From Polyangiaceae bacterium (GTDB taxonomy: Bacteria; Myxococcota_A; Polyangia; Polyangiales; Polyangiaceae): 52,117 nucleotides of DNA. The translations under genes were made by a program, and so were the position numbers. Under the pieces are notes generated by a model that was given only the letters and a program-made list of their open reading frames with translations, did no database searches and was not told where the DNA came from. The stretch's first letter is position 1. The number at the start of each line of letters is the position of its first letter. Location: the NCBI GenBank assembly GCA_009780955.1, contig WQZB01000029.1, forward strand, positions 1 through 52,117, read 5' to 3'. This document shows, piece by piece, positions 24,478-33,655 of the stretch.

Positions 24478-25049
24478 AGTTCGCGATAGCCGCCCGGCAC
24501 AACGAACGAGTCGTCGGCTCCGGCGATCGTCAAAACGCCCCAACACGCGAGCTTCGTTCTTCCGACGAATGCAAGGATGTCGGAGACAGTTCCATCGGGC
24601 GCGAGAACGGCAAGGTTCGAGCGATGGATCCCCCACGAGCCCTCGCCGTGGGCCAGTACGGCTTCGTGCAGCTCTTGGCCGGCCTGCGACGGCGAACCGA
24701 GAATCGCAACACGCAATCGACCCCATTCGTTTCTGTCCGGATTGACCTGAACTCCCACGTAAAATAAGTCGGCGCGAGCACGCTCGATTCGAACAGGGAG
24801 GCCTCGTGCCTTGAGAAACGTGACAATCGACTGCTCGTCGAGCGTGTCGTAGTCCGGCTTCGTATCAATGCCTTTGCACACGGCTGATCGCAAACGCGCT
24901 TCGCCGAGCGAGAGCGAGTCGACCACCTGCTCATCTGGATTGACTCCTTGTGCGCTTGGCAGATGATGGGCCGCGCATCCTTCAAAGAACAGAGCGATGG
25001 ATACGATTGATGTGCAATGCAACAATATTGTGGTTCGCCAAAGTCGCAT
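24474..25049 (-). CDS. Lipoprotein of unknown function
   Basis: 191 residues from ATG 25049, chosen because MRLWRTTILLHCTSIVSIAL gives a proper signal ending FFEGC|AAHH; the frame is open further upstream but lacks a signal. The mature part has a compact alpha/beta look (DLFYVGVQVNPDRNEWGRLR, WGIHRSNLAVLAPDGTVSD) and ends in VVPGGYREL. I recognise no family. The start codon lies back to back with that of the divergent gene (both within the hexamer GCATGC), leaving no intergenic space, so promoters must lie inside the opposing genes. Confidence 0.65.
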   Translation of the reverse strand: MRLWRTTILLHCTSIVSIALFFEGCAAHHLPSAQGVNPDEQVVDSLSLGEARLRSAVCKGIDTKPDYDTLDEQSIVTFLKARGLPVRIERARADLFYVGVQVNPDRNEWGRLRVAILGSPSQAGQELHEAVLAHGEGSWGIHRSNLAVLAPDGTVSDILAFVGRTKLACWGVLTIAGADDSFVVPGGYREL

Positions 25050-25737
25050 GCTTGTAACCGACAATATCGCGAGCCAGCCACGAGGTGGCAAGACGTTTGC
25101 TCTCGCAGTTCTCGCGACTCTTGCGTCTTTCGCGATCGCCGGTTGCGGAGGCAGCTCGCCTCCCCCTATCGCACAAGTAACGGGCACCTTTTACAACTTC
25201 GACGAGGTTGGGTTTGGCTCGTCGGCGAGCAAAGCCCTCGAAGAACCGTACCCTGCACTCAATCTCAAAGAAATGCCTGGATCCGTTGAGTACATTGGCG
25301 TTTCGATTCTTGGTGGGTCGGTGCACTTATCGCGCCCTAAAAATTGGCAAATTCGGCGAGCAAGCCTCGTGCCCGAACATCGCTTCATCGAATACATCTC
25401 ACCAAACGAGTACGTCTTTGCCATCTACGAGCGCAATGACTCTCCGTCCGATCCTTGGCTCGGCGTTCTTGCGCGCTACGAGGAAGACGCCAAGAAAGAA
25501 GGCGCGGAAATTGTAGGCCAACGTGTGCCGGTCGCCACCTGGAATGCTCAAGGCCGAGAATACGTCATCAAGCGTAAAATCAAGGCTCAAAAATCGCCAT
25601 TTGTGAACTTTAGCCGTGAAGTGCTCTTAAGGAATGACAATCGAATCGATTTGGTCCAAATCGTCTATCGAGGAGAGACCTTGAAGCCCGTTGGCGACGA
25701 TCTGCTCCGCGTTATGGAAATGCTTTCTCTTTATTGA
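25048..25737 (+). CDS. Lipoprotein with DcrB/PsbP-like fold, upstream of the T6SS genes
   Basis: 229 residues if started at ATG 25048; an in-frame ATG at 24997 would add 17 residues. The signal is TFALAVLATLASFAIAGC|GGSS. The mature part runs SVHLSRPKNWQIRRASLVPE, YVFAIYERNDSPSDPWLGVL and a C-terminal IDLVQIVYRGETL, resembling small DcrB/PsbP-like periplasmic domains. A second lipoprotein of similar type follows, and then tssL. Its inclusion at the head of the locus suggests a T6SS-associated envelope role, without direct evidence. Confidence 0.6.
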   Translation: MLVTDNIASQPRGGKTFALAVLATLASFAIAGCGGSSPPPIAQVTGTFYNFDEVGFGSSASKALEEPYPALNLKEMPGSVEYIGVSILGGSVHLSRPKNWQIRRASLVPEHRFIEYISPNEYVFAIYERNDSPSDPWLGVLARYEEDAKKEGAEIVGQRVPVATWNAQGREYVIKRKIKAQKSPFVNFSREVLLRNDNRIDLVQIVYRGETLKPVGDDLLRVMEMLSLY

Positions 25738-25748
25738 GGACACGCGCG

Positions 25749-26405
25749 TTGGACAAGCGCTTGGTATGCCAGCTATGCGTGGTGCTCGCGGCATTGTTTT
25801 TCAGCGGGGTGGGGGGCTGCAAGAAGATCCCTTGGGGTCGGCGTCAGGTTCCGTCCGACGCGGCACCGATTGCAGCGGCGTCGTCGAGCGCGCAACGCGA
25901 CGCCGAGAGCCCTGTTGCTCCTAAGGAAAGCGAACGACGGGCTTCTGCCATTTACAAATCCGTTGCCGGTGGGTTTCAGGTCAGCTTCCCTGAGGGCAAA
26001 GCGCCGGAGGTCGAACACAAGGCGGTAGGCGGCAAGAAGGACTTCGTCCATCTTTTCAAGGTGCAGTACGGCTCGAGTGCCTACGTCGTTACCTACGATG
26101 ATCTCTGCAAAGGCAGGAGCCGCACCGCAGCACAAATCTTGGAGGGTGCTCGCCACGGTGTTCTCGAGAGCACGGCGGGAACCATCGACAAGGAAGAATC
26201 TCTCGTGTTGATGGGCAACCCTGGGCTGTCGCTCGAAGTATCGGCCACGACCTCGGGCATCCGTATGCGCCAGCGCATTCACCTGTATGTTGTCAACGGG
26301 TGCTTGTACCAAGTCATTGTCATCGCGCCGTCTTGGTCGGGTGCCGCCGATGCAGAGCAGGATTTTCTTGACTCTTTTTCCCTGGTGGATGGCCCCGGTC
26401 CATAA
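25749..26405 (+). CDS. Second DcrB/PsbP-like lipoprotein
   Basis: 218 residues. I prefer the TTG at 25749 because GAGGA lies 8 bp upstream; a TTG at 25734 overlapping the previous stop is the alternative. The signal is LVCQLCVVLAALFFSGVGGC|KK. After a Ser/Ala linker comes YKSVAGGFQVSFPEGKAPEV, FKVQYGSSAYVVTYDD and a C-terminal VVNGCLYQVIVIAPSW followed by DFLDSFSLVDG. That pattern matches DcrB/PsbP-like domains, where the last helix carries xFLxSF. It lies 35 bp before tssL. Together with the preceding gene it looks like a pair of related lipoproteins attached to the secretion locus. Confidence 0.62.
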   Translation: MDKRLVCQLCVVLAALFFSGVGGCKKIPWGRRQVPSDAAPIAAASSSAQRDAESPVAPKESERRASAIYKSVAGGFQVSFPEGKAPEVEHKAVGGKKDFVHLFKVQYGSSAYVVTYDDLCKGRSRTAAQILEGARHGVLESTAGTIDKEESLVLMGNPGLSLEVSATTSGIRMRQRIHLYVVNGCLYQVIVIAPSWSGAADAEQDFLDSFSLVDGPGP

Positions 26406-26440
26406 TCGTTCCATACTTCCAACCACGACTCCCGACGCCC

Positions 26441-27295
26441 ATGATGAATCGCACCGTTCCACCTCCCTCAGCGAATACTTCGCCGCCTCAAAGCGGGGCT
26501 CGGCCTTCCCCTCCGTTTCAACGGTCTAAGTCCAGTCGCCGTCTGCCAACATCCACGATGCCGCCGGGGGCCGCGCAATCGTCGGGGCCGGTGCATCCGC
26601 TCATGGCTCCCATGTATTGGGCGTGCTCGGATGTACTCGATATCGCTGCGGCGCTCCCGGCCGCGTCCAAAGAGCTGTTGAATGCTTCCAACCTGCGCGG
26701 TTACTTCGATTTGAAGCTGAGGGAGATGGCCGAGTGCGCACGCGCCGGCGGCGTAGTCCCGGAAGATATCGTGAACGCGCAATACGCACTCGTCGCTTTG
26801 CTCGACGAGCAACTCGCTCGCGCGGGCGGCAGGATAGGGCGCCCCGACTGGCAAACGAATCCGTTGCAGTTTGCATATTTCGGCGAGAACACCGCGGGCG
26901 AAAACTTCTTTCGCCGCATGTACGCGCTCGAATCCCAGCCGCATCGTATCCATGTTCTGCAGATCTATTGGCTCTGCATGGCTGTCGGGTTTCGGGGGCG
27001 CTACGCAATTGCTGGGGCTAGCGATGGTAACATCGCGCCTGTCTACAACCGCGTTGCAACGATCGTTGCACGCGCAAGCGGCTCCGACGTTCTGAGCCCG
27101 CACGGAGAAGCGACCGACGCACGGGGGTTTCTTCGTCGCGAGAAGCCCCTTATTCGTATCGGCCTTGGCGTCTTCGGCCTCGCACTCGTCGTGTTTCTCA
27201 TCTTCAAGGTGGTCCTCGTGCTGCAGGTGCGCGATGCAACGCAGCGCATGCACGATTACGCTGACACAACCGCTCACTTGAACATTAAACCCTGA
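26441..27295 (+). CDS. tssL: T6SS inner-membrane protein TssL (DotU family)
   Basis: 284 residues. A Pro/Ser-rich N-terminal stretch (1-55) precedes the cytoplasmic DotU domain (about 60-225) with ALVALLDEQLA, NPLQFAYFGENTAGENFF and IYWLCMAVGFRGRYAI, the family's signature blocks. A single C-terminal membrane helix (IGLGVFGLALVVFLIFKVVL) and a short periplasmic tail follow, with no OmpA/peptidoglycan-binding extension. TssL forms the membrane complex with TssM and TssJ. It sits 8 bp upstream of tssM. Confidence 0.93.
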   Translation: MMNRTVPPPSANTSPPQSGARPSPPFQRSKSSRRLPTSTMPPGAAQSSGPVHPLMAPMYWACSDVLDIAAALPAASKELLNASNLRGYFDLKLREMAECARAGGVVPEDIVNAQYALVALLDEQLARAGGRIGRPDWQTNPLQFAYFGENTAGENFFRRMYALESQPHRIHVLQIYWLCMAVGFRGRYAIAGASDGNIAPVYNRVATIVARASGSDVLSPHGEATDARGFLRREKPLIRIGLGVFGLALVVFLIFKVVLVLQVRDATQRMHDYADTTAHLNIKP

Positions 27296-27303
27296 AGCTT
27301 GCC

Positions 27304-30300
27304 ATGTGGATCGTCTTTGTCACAACGTTCACCGTCCTTCTCGTTGGCGCCCTCTGGCTTGCGGGTTGGTTTTTCAGCATCTCGCTGTGGGTCAAAATCG
27401 GCCTGACGCTGCTCGTTGTCGGCGTCGTCCTTCTTTCGGTCGTTCTCGTCTACGTGCTCCGACTGCAAAAATCTCAGAACCTAGAGCGAGATCTCGTCAA
27501 GGATGAGAAAGCGGCAGCCGATGCAGATCCCGCACAGCGACAACAAATCCTGGCGCTTCAGCAGCAAGTACAAAAGGCGATTGCAGCCCTCAAGCAAAGC
27601 CGCCTCGGTGCACGCGGTGGGGCCACCGCCCTTTACGCACTTCCGTGGTACGTCATCGTCGGACCACCTGGCGCCGGCAAGACCACAGCGATTATACACT
27701 CTGGGCTGTCGTTTCCGCTCAACCAAGGTGCCGCGTATCGAGGCACGAGTGGCACGAAGAACTGCGATTGGTGGTTTACCAACGACGCCATTCTTCTCGA
27801 TACCGCCGGACGTTACTCAATGGGGGATGCCGTCAAAAACCAGCCCGAGTGGTTACGTTTTCTCGATCTGCTCCGCAAGTACCGTCCGCGTAAGCCCATC
27901 AACGGCTTGATCGTCGCTCTCAGCATTCTGGATATCTCCAACGCAGATGACAAGAAAATCGATGCGTTCGCGAAGCAGCTTCGCGCGCGCATCGATGAGG
28001 TGATTACGCGCCTCAAAGTGCTTGTGCCGGTGTACGTGATCTTTACGAAGACCGATCTCGTTGCGGGCTTCAGCGAATTCTGGGACGACCTTCGAAAGAG
28101 CGAACGCCATCAGATATGGGGTGCCACGATTCCTCTTCGATCGACACTCGAGCCACAAGAAGCCTTCGAGCAAGAGTTCGACAGTCTCATTCAAGCACTT
28201 CACGGGCGCGCATTGCAGCGTCTCGCAGGAGAACGCAACCAGGCCTTGCACCATCACATCATTCGCTTCCCGGTCGACTTCGGCGCTTTGAAGAACAAGC
28301 TCGGGGCATTTCTCGCCGCGCTCTTCGAACGTAACTCGTTCCAAGAGACGCCGCACATGAGGGGCTTTTACTTCACCAGCGGACTGCAGACCGTCCGTCC
28401 AATGTCTCGCGTGCTCGAGGCGATGAGCATAGCGCTCAAGATCAAGCCGGACCCCAAAACGACCGACCAAGCCCAAGTACCGGTTCCTCCAGATCACTCC
28501 CAAGTACCCGTTCCTCCAGGTCACCCCGAAGCCCAAGTTCAAGCCCCGCTTGTGGAGTCAAAGAGCTATTTCCTTACCGACGTTTTTTTCAAAAACGTCT
28601 TTCCCGATCAACACATCGCAGGTCGCACGGCGGCCGAGAGGCGTCGTCAACTTTTGCTGCACCTAGCGGTTGCTGCGGTGGCGATCACAACGGCGGCGTG
28701 TTTGCTCTTGCCCGCAGCGATCACGTTTTATCGCAACCTAAACTTGGTCAAAACAACCGCCGCACTTGGCATGGAACTCGAATCATCGCAGTGGGATGAC
28801 GAGGCAAAAATCCAGGCAAGCAAAACTGCATTGACGGGCGCCGAGGCACGCCTGCGCCAACTCGATGGCTGGCGAGAAGGACACCCCCCTATGCAGCTGC
28901 GTTGGGGCCTGTACACGGGTAACTCTCTCTATCCGAGCTTGCGTGCGGCGTACGTCGCAACGGTCGATCGCGCCATTTTAAACGATGTGCACGCTTCGCT
29001 CGCAGATCGACTGCACGCCTTTGATCCGGCTCCCTCACGTTCGATGGATCATTTCAACCGGGACTTTGATCAACTCAAGCTCTATCTCATGCTGAGCGAT
29101 CCGCAGCACATGGACCCAACATGGGCGACTCCGCGCCTCGTTCGGCAGCGAGACCTGACCTCGCGTCCGCGCGTGCCCGACCCAGCTTCTCTCTTTGGTC
29201 CGCACGTTCTGTATGTGTCCCAGCTGTTGCAGCGCAACGAGGTAAAGCCGTGGAAAGCGGACGACCCTTTGATCACCCACTCACGCACGCTTCTCGAGCA
29301 GGTGCCCCAACTTGAACGCCTGTACGAAACCCTCGTCCGCGACGCCACCACGGAAATTGCACCTATCCGCCGCGAGACAATCTTTTACGGCTCTGTCGCC
29401 CCGTTCGTCCGATCACGCAATGGCTTGCAGGTCGACGGTGCGTATACCAAGCAAGGATGGATGCGCATCAAATCGCTTCTTAGTACCGAAAAGGCAAAAC
29501 TTATCAAGGAGCGCTGGGTGCTCGGCGAAGACGAAACGCAGATCACTCAGTCGATCGGAAAGCTCCGCGAAGTATACTTCGAGCGATTCAAGAACGCGTG
29601 GCGTGATTTCATTTTAGACTTGGAAGTATCGGATCCAGGTAATTCCAGTTACGCCCTCGCACAATTGAATGCTCTAGCCGAACCAGAATGGCCATATCTG
29701 CGGCTCATCAACATCATTAACGACAACGTCACGCTCGACGTCGACGAGCCCGAAGACGACAAGTCCCTGCTCGACAAAGCCAAAGAAAAGGCGTCTGACA
29801 ACGTCAAGGAGTTCGTCGATGCAGGGGCTTCTCCGTCGAAAAAGAAGGCGATCTCACCGGTCGAACGTGCCTTCAAGCCGATCCTCCGTTTCGGTGTCCC
29901 GCTCGACGTGAAAGAAGGGGGGGCACCACCGGCCACGGGGCTTGCGCAGTGGGAGGCCCTGGTCGCGAAGGTCATTGGAGCTCTCATCGATCTCAGGGAT
30001 GGCGAAACTACCTCGGATTCAAATAAAAGGATGAACGACGTCTTCCAAGAAGCCTTTCGCTCGACCGACGCTTTGCTCACCGAGCAAGATAGCTTTACAA
30101 GGCCGCTCATTTCTTCGCTGCTCATGCTCCCCCTGCGGCTCGCGTACTCGAATGTCGTGAAGGACGCTGGCGGGGCCGCGGGCGCAGGCTGGGAAGTGAC
30201 GGTGTGGCCCAAGTGGCACGAAAAGCTCGAGGGTCGATATCCCTTCGTTGCAACCTCACGCACCGATGCCCCGCTCGAAGACTTTTTGCATTTCTTCGGT

Positions 30301-30915
30301 CGCGGCGACGGCATACTTTGGAGCTATTATGATGACTCCCTCAAGGCAACACTCGACCGCACTGGCAATATGTTCGTGCCGTCGCGTCGCTTCAAGTCCT
30401 CCATTGGTTACAGGGCTGATTTTCTCGGTGTGTGCTTGAAACGAGGCGCCGATATCACCGATGCGCTGTTTGCTCCAAAAGCCGATCATGCGTCCGTCGA
30501 GTTCGATGTAAACCTCCACTCCGTGAGCCCGACAATCAGCCAAGTTACCTTCGAGGTCGACGGCACCGAGCATGTTTACAAGAACGAGCCGGAAGAGTGG
30601 ATTCACATGCAGTGGCCTGGCAAAGGGCAGCACCAAGCAAGGCTGCGCGTACGCGGATCAGGCGGTCTCGACGAGGAAATCATACGGCCGGGAGATTTCG
30701 GCTTCTTCCGCCTGCTCGACTTAGCCTCAGAAATCGTTCAAGGCACGGCGGGAGGCCGCAGAGATGGTGACCGTACGCTCGTTGCAACCTGGGAGCTGCG
30801 TGCCGCACAACAGGCTACCGTGAAGCTGGATTTGCGGCCAACACGCGCGGAAAACCCTCTTACGATAGGTTTCTTTCGCAATTACAACTGCCCGCGAACC
30901 ATATCGGACAGGTAG
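27304..30915 (+). CDS. tssM: T6SS inner-membrane ATPase-like protein TssM (IcmF family)
   Basis: 1203 residues. Two N-terminal helices (about 4-24 and 30-52) precede a cytoplasmic domain with an intact Walker A, GPPGAGKTTA (about 120-129), plus LLDTAGRYSM (Walker B-like) and FTKTD (G4-like) motifs. A third helix (about 460-478) leads to a large periplasmic domain ending in a beta-rich C-terminus that docks TssJ. A Pro-rich linker (about 390-415) contains the repeated unit QVPVPP in both protein and DNA. TssM is the central pillar of the membrane complex. Length and order of domains are normal. Confidence 0.95.
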   Translation: MWIVFVTTFTVLLVGALWLAGWFFSISLWVKIGLTLLVVGVVLLSVVLVYVLRLQKSQNLERDLVKDEKAAADADPAQRQQILALQQQVQKAIAALKQSRLGARGGATALYALPWYVIVGPPGAGKTTAIIHSGLSFPLNQGAAYRGTSGTKNCDWWFTNDAILLDTAGRYSMGDAVKNQPEWLRFLDLLRKYRPRKPINGLIVALSILDISNADDKKIDAFAKQLRARIDEVITRLKVLVPVYVIFTKTDLVAGFSEFWDDLRKSERHQIWGATIPLRSTLEPQEAFEQEFDSLIQALHGRALQRLAGERNQALHHHIIRFPVDFGALKNKLGAFLAALFERNSFQETPHMRGFYFTSGLQTVRPMSRVLEAMSIALKIKPDPKTTDQAQVPVPPDHSQVPVPPGHPEAQVQAPLVESKSYFLTDVFFKNVFPDQHIAGRTAAERRRQLLLHLAVAAVAITTAACLLLPAAITFYRNLNLVKTTAALGMELESSQWDDEAKIQASKTALTGAEARLRQLDGWREGHPPMQLRWGLYTGNSLYPSLRAAYVATVDRAILNDVHASLADRLHAFDPAPSRSMDHFNRDFDQLKLYLMLSDPQHMDPTWATPRLVRQRDLTSRPRVPDPASLFGPHVLYVSQLLQRNEVKPWKADDPLITHSRTLLEQVPQLERLYETLVRDATTEIAPIRRETIFYGSVAPFVRSRNGLQVDGAYTKQGWMRIKSLLSTEKAKLIKERWVLGEDETQITQSIGKLREVYFERFKNAWRDFILDLEVSDPGNSSYALAQLNALAEPEWPYLRLINIINDNVTLDVDEPEDDKSLLDKAKEKASDNVKEFVDAGASPSKKKAISPVERAFKPILRFGVPLDVKEGGAPPATGLAQWEALVAKVIGALIDLRDGETTSDSNKRMNDVFQEAFRSTDALLTEQDSFTRPLISSLLMLPLRLAYSNVVKDAGGAAGAGWEVTVWPKWHEKLEGRYPFVATSRTDAPLEDFLHFFGRGDGILWSYYDDSLKATLDRTGNMFVPSRRFKSSIGYRADFLGVCLKRGADITDALFAPKADHASVEFDVNLHSVSPTISQVTFEVDGTEHVYKNEPEEWIHMQWPGKGQHQARLRVRGSGGLDEEIIRPGDFGFFRLLDLASEIVQGTAGGRRDGDRTLVATWELRAAQQATVKLDLRPTRAENPLTIGFFRNYNCPRTISDR

Positions 30916-30929
30916 CAGGTAGGTCGCGC

Positions 30930-31889
30930 GTGTTTTCACGATTTCGTACTCCGTTGTCCGTGCGCGTACCATCATGGCCCACCGATGTTCAGGCGATGGG
31001 AAAGATCCCGAGCTATCCGGAGTTTGTTCACGCGCCTGGAACGTGGGAGCCAACACAAAGCTTCGACGGTTGGCTCGATGCTGGAATCGGCACCATGAAA
31101 ATGCGTTATGGCCATTTTTTTAAGCCGTTCTTCGAGCAAGGCACTGCGTACGGATTCACCTGGCGAGCACCTCACGACGTGCGCGCCGACGCCGTTCTGT
31201 GTGGCGTTCTGTTGCCGAGTCGAGATTCGGTCGGCCGTCACTTCCCCCTGGTCGTGATGACGGCGATTCCGTACGCGATCATCGGCACTGGGCAGCACCT
31301 GCTTCCTCTGGCGCTTGGTGACTTTTTCGATCGTGCGTACGACGCCGCGGCAAAGTCCCTGCATGATGGGCCGGCAAGGCTCGCCACGACTGTCAAATCC
31401 GTCTCCGCACCGGAGGCTGGTGATTGGGCGCTTGCCACCGCAGAGTACGAACAGTGGTGCAACGCGACTGTGCTGGGTGAGGCGTGGTCAGGGCTCTACG
31501 CCGAGTCTCCGCTCGAAAGTGCGCTTGCCACGATCGACTCTCTTGCTCGAGTCGTAGCCCCCGTTCGAGGCGTGGAGCTACCAGCGTTTGGGCCGATCGT
31601 GCGCCTTCCACTCGGGCGGGCAGGGTCGGGTGCCGCCTCGTTGTGGCTCGATATCATTCGCAGGCTTTGCCGTTGGCAGAGAACCATTCCGACCGCTTTC
31701 TGGTCGGGCAGTACTCTTTTGGTGGCGCTCGGTGATGCTCCTCCGAGTGCGCTTTCTGACTTATGGATCACAAGTCCTGCGGAGACGCTATGCGATTTGA
31801 CTGCATGCCGCCCAGTCGACCTAGTCGGCCCCGCTGGCTCGCGCTCGGTTGCAGAATTCTTAAACTCCTTATACTCCTTAGTGAGTTGA
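30930..31889 (+). CDS. tagF: T6SS-associated regulator TagF
   Basis: 319 residues with a GTG start. The N-terminal TagF domain is recognised by MGKIPSYPEFVHA, FDGWLDAGI, FFEQGTAYGFTWRAP and LCGVLLPSRDSVGRHFPLVV, all family hallmarks. In characterised systems TagF represses the T6SS post-translationally by binding Fha. Here it lies within the structural operon between tssM and tssF, and a TagH/Fha homologue is present at 44377, so the partner exists. No fused PppA phosphatase domain. Confidence 0.9.
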   Translation: MFSRFRTPLSVRVPSWPTDVQAMGKIPSYPEFVHAPGTWEPTQSFDGWLDAGIGTMKMRYGHFFKPFFEQGTAYGFTWRAPHDVRADAVLCGVLLPSRDSVGRHFPLVVMTAIPYAIIGTGQHLLPLALGDFFDRAYDAAAKSLHDGPARLATTVKSVSAPEAGDWALATAEYEQWCNATVLGEAWSGLYAESPLESALATIDSLARVVAPVRGVELPAFGPIVRLPLGRAGSGAASLWLDIIRRLCRWQRTIPTAFWSGSTLLVALGDAPPSALSDLWITSPAETLCDLTACRPVDLVGPAGSRSVAEFLNSLYSLVS

Positions 31890-31893
31890 CGGC

Positions 31894-33654
31894 ATGGCTC
31901 GAGACAACCCGGAAAGTCTCCAATCTATCGAAAATCTAGCCGAATCGTTCGCGCGCGCCTACCCCGCGCTCGCACCGCATCTCAGCGAGCGCAGTTCGGA
32001 TCCGGACGTTGAGCACCTGCTCGAAGCATTCGCCCTTCTTAGCCATCGCATTCATCGCATCATCGACGGCAGCTCATCGGCGAGCGCTGTCTCCTTCGGA
32101 GAGCTGCTTAGCCCTGAATTGGTGCGCCCTTTTCCGGCCGCGACGATTCTTGAAATCGAGGCTCCATCAAAAAGAATCTCGGTCCCCGAAGGGGCCGAGT
32201 TCGATAGCCTTCCTGTCGAGGGAACCCATTGCCGATTTCGCGCGAGCGCAAAATTCGCTCTTACTCCGTGGACGGTTGAAAACGCAATTGTGAATTGGTC
32301 TCCTAACAGCGGTCAAACTCTAAATATTACACTGCGTATATCCACGCAAAAAGCTCCAGAGAACCTCTTTGCATCCCTCTTTCCACTCCGCTTGCACCTG
32401 ACCGGCGATTCACGTGTGGCACGAACGCTCGTTCTCTTTCTGCGTCATCATTTGCAACAAATCGAACTCGAAATTGGAAAAACTGTCGTTGCTATCCGCA
32501 AAGAGTCGCTCCGTGCGTGGGGCCTTGCCCCCGAAGAGGCTCTGCTTCCGTGCGAGCCTTTCGAACACCACGGGCTGCGCTTGCTTCGCGAATACTTCAT
32601 GCTCCCCGCGAAGTACGCGTTCGTCGAGATCATGGCTCCGAGCACTCCGATCTCGGACAGCCTATCGGGTAGCGCAGTAACCGTCACACTTCGATTCCGT
32701 TTCGACACGCAGTTGCCGCTTGGTCTGCAGATTACCGCTGACAATGTGCGCCTCAACTGCGTGCCGGTCGTGAACGTTTTTGAAACCACGACCAACCCCG
32801 TTCGACCCACGTTGCAGCGCCCCGAGCATCTCCTAAGACCCGCGGCGCTTGCGCTCGCGCACGGTGAGACGTACGCGGTTCGTCGTGTGCTCGCACGGGT
32901 CCGCGGTGACGGCATCTTTCCCGTGGCGTCGTGGTCGGAGTTCGAGGCCGCACCTCCGGAATGCCTGCCGAACGCATTCTTCATTGCGCGCACGGCGCCG
33001 GCCACAGCTGGCCCTGGCAACGACGTGCATCTGTCGCTAGGAACCCCTGCGGATGCGGGCGTGCTGCCCGAAGTCGATTTTTTGTCTATCGAAATTTGGG
33101 CGACGAACGGCATGCTGCCAAGTGCGCTCGGCATCGGCGACGTATGCGTTCCGACGGAAACCTCGCCGTGCGGCCTCACGTTCCGCAACGTGAGTGCAGT
33201 CACTCCTTATCGCCCTCCGGCTCGAGGTAGCGACCTCCATTGGCGCACTCTGGCCCTTACCACACTCTCGGCGCTTCCCCTCACGAGCGAAAAGACACTG
33301 AAAACCCTGGTGCACGTATTGAATTTACACCCGATAGGCGACGCGCAGGCAGCGCGTACAAACGCACAACGCACGGGCGCCATTCTTGAAGTCGACGCGA
33401 AGGCGAGCACAGCAAGCTTCCGCCAATCGAACCGCACGCTGCTCGTTCGAGGCTACGACGTGACCGTTCGTCTCGATGCTTCAGGATTCGATGGCGAAGG
33501 CGATGCCCTGCTTTTCGCCACCGTTCTTGCCCATCTGTTCGCCCACGAGGCGTCGCTCAACACGTTCGTTCGCACGACCGTTCGCATCGTTGATACCGGT
33601 CACACATTTGCGTTTCCGGCGCTCCACGCCGGCGGCGTACTTGAAGCGGTCTAA
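31894..33654 (+). CDS. tssF: T6SS baseplate subunit TssF, first copy
   Basis: 586 residues. The TssF N-terminus is evident in ESFARAYPALAPHLSERSS and DPDVEHLLEAFALLSHRIHR, followed by SPELVRPFPAATILEIE. The central domain includes TADNVRLNCVPVVNVFETT, typical of the family. ALGIGDVCVPTETSP begins the C-terminal part. TssF2-TssG forms the baseplate wedge. It starts 4 bp after tagF and ends one base before a second tssF. The two copies align along their full length but are clearly diverged. Confidence 0.88.
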   Translation: MARDNPESLQSIENLAESFARAYPALAPHLSERSSDPDVEHLLEAFALLSHRIHRIIDGSSSASAVSFGELLSPELVRPFPAATILEIEAPSKRISVPEGAEFDSLPVEGTHCRFRASAKFALTPWTVENAIVNWSPNSGQTLNITLRISTQKAPENLFASLFPLRLHLTGDSRVARTLVLFLRHHLQQIELEIGKTVVAIRKESLRAWGLAPEEALLPCEPFEHHGLRLLREYFMLPAKYAFVEIMAPSTPISDSLSGSAVTVTLRFRFDTQLPLGLQITADNVRLNCVPVVNVFETTTNPVRPTLQRPEHLLRPAALALAHGETYAVRRVLARVRGDGIFPVASWSEFEAAPPECLPNAFFIARTAPATAGPGNDVHLSLGTPADAGVLPEVDFLSIEIWATNGMLPSALGIGDVCVPTETSPCGLTFRNVSAVTPYRPPARGSDLHWRTLALTTLSALPLTSEKTLKTLVHVLNLHPIGDAQAARTNAQRTGAILEVDAKASTASFRQSNRTLLVRGYDVTVRLDASGFDGEGDALLFATVLAHLFAHEASLNTFVRTTVRIVDTGHTFAFPALHAGGVLEAV

Positions 33655-33655
33655 A

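Noticed and set aside
33636-33653. AAGCGGTCT at the end of the first tssF as another repeat copy
   Set aside because: Only about nine bases match, and they encode conserved-frame residues; the rest of the terminus is absent.
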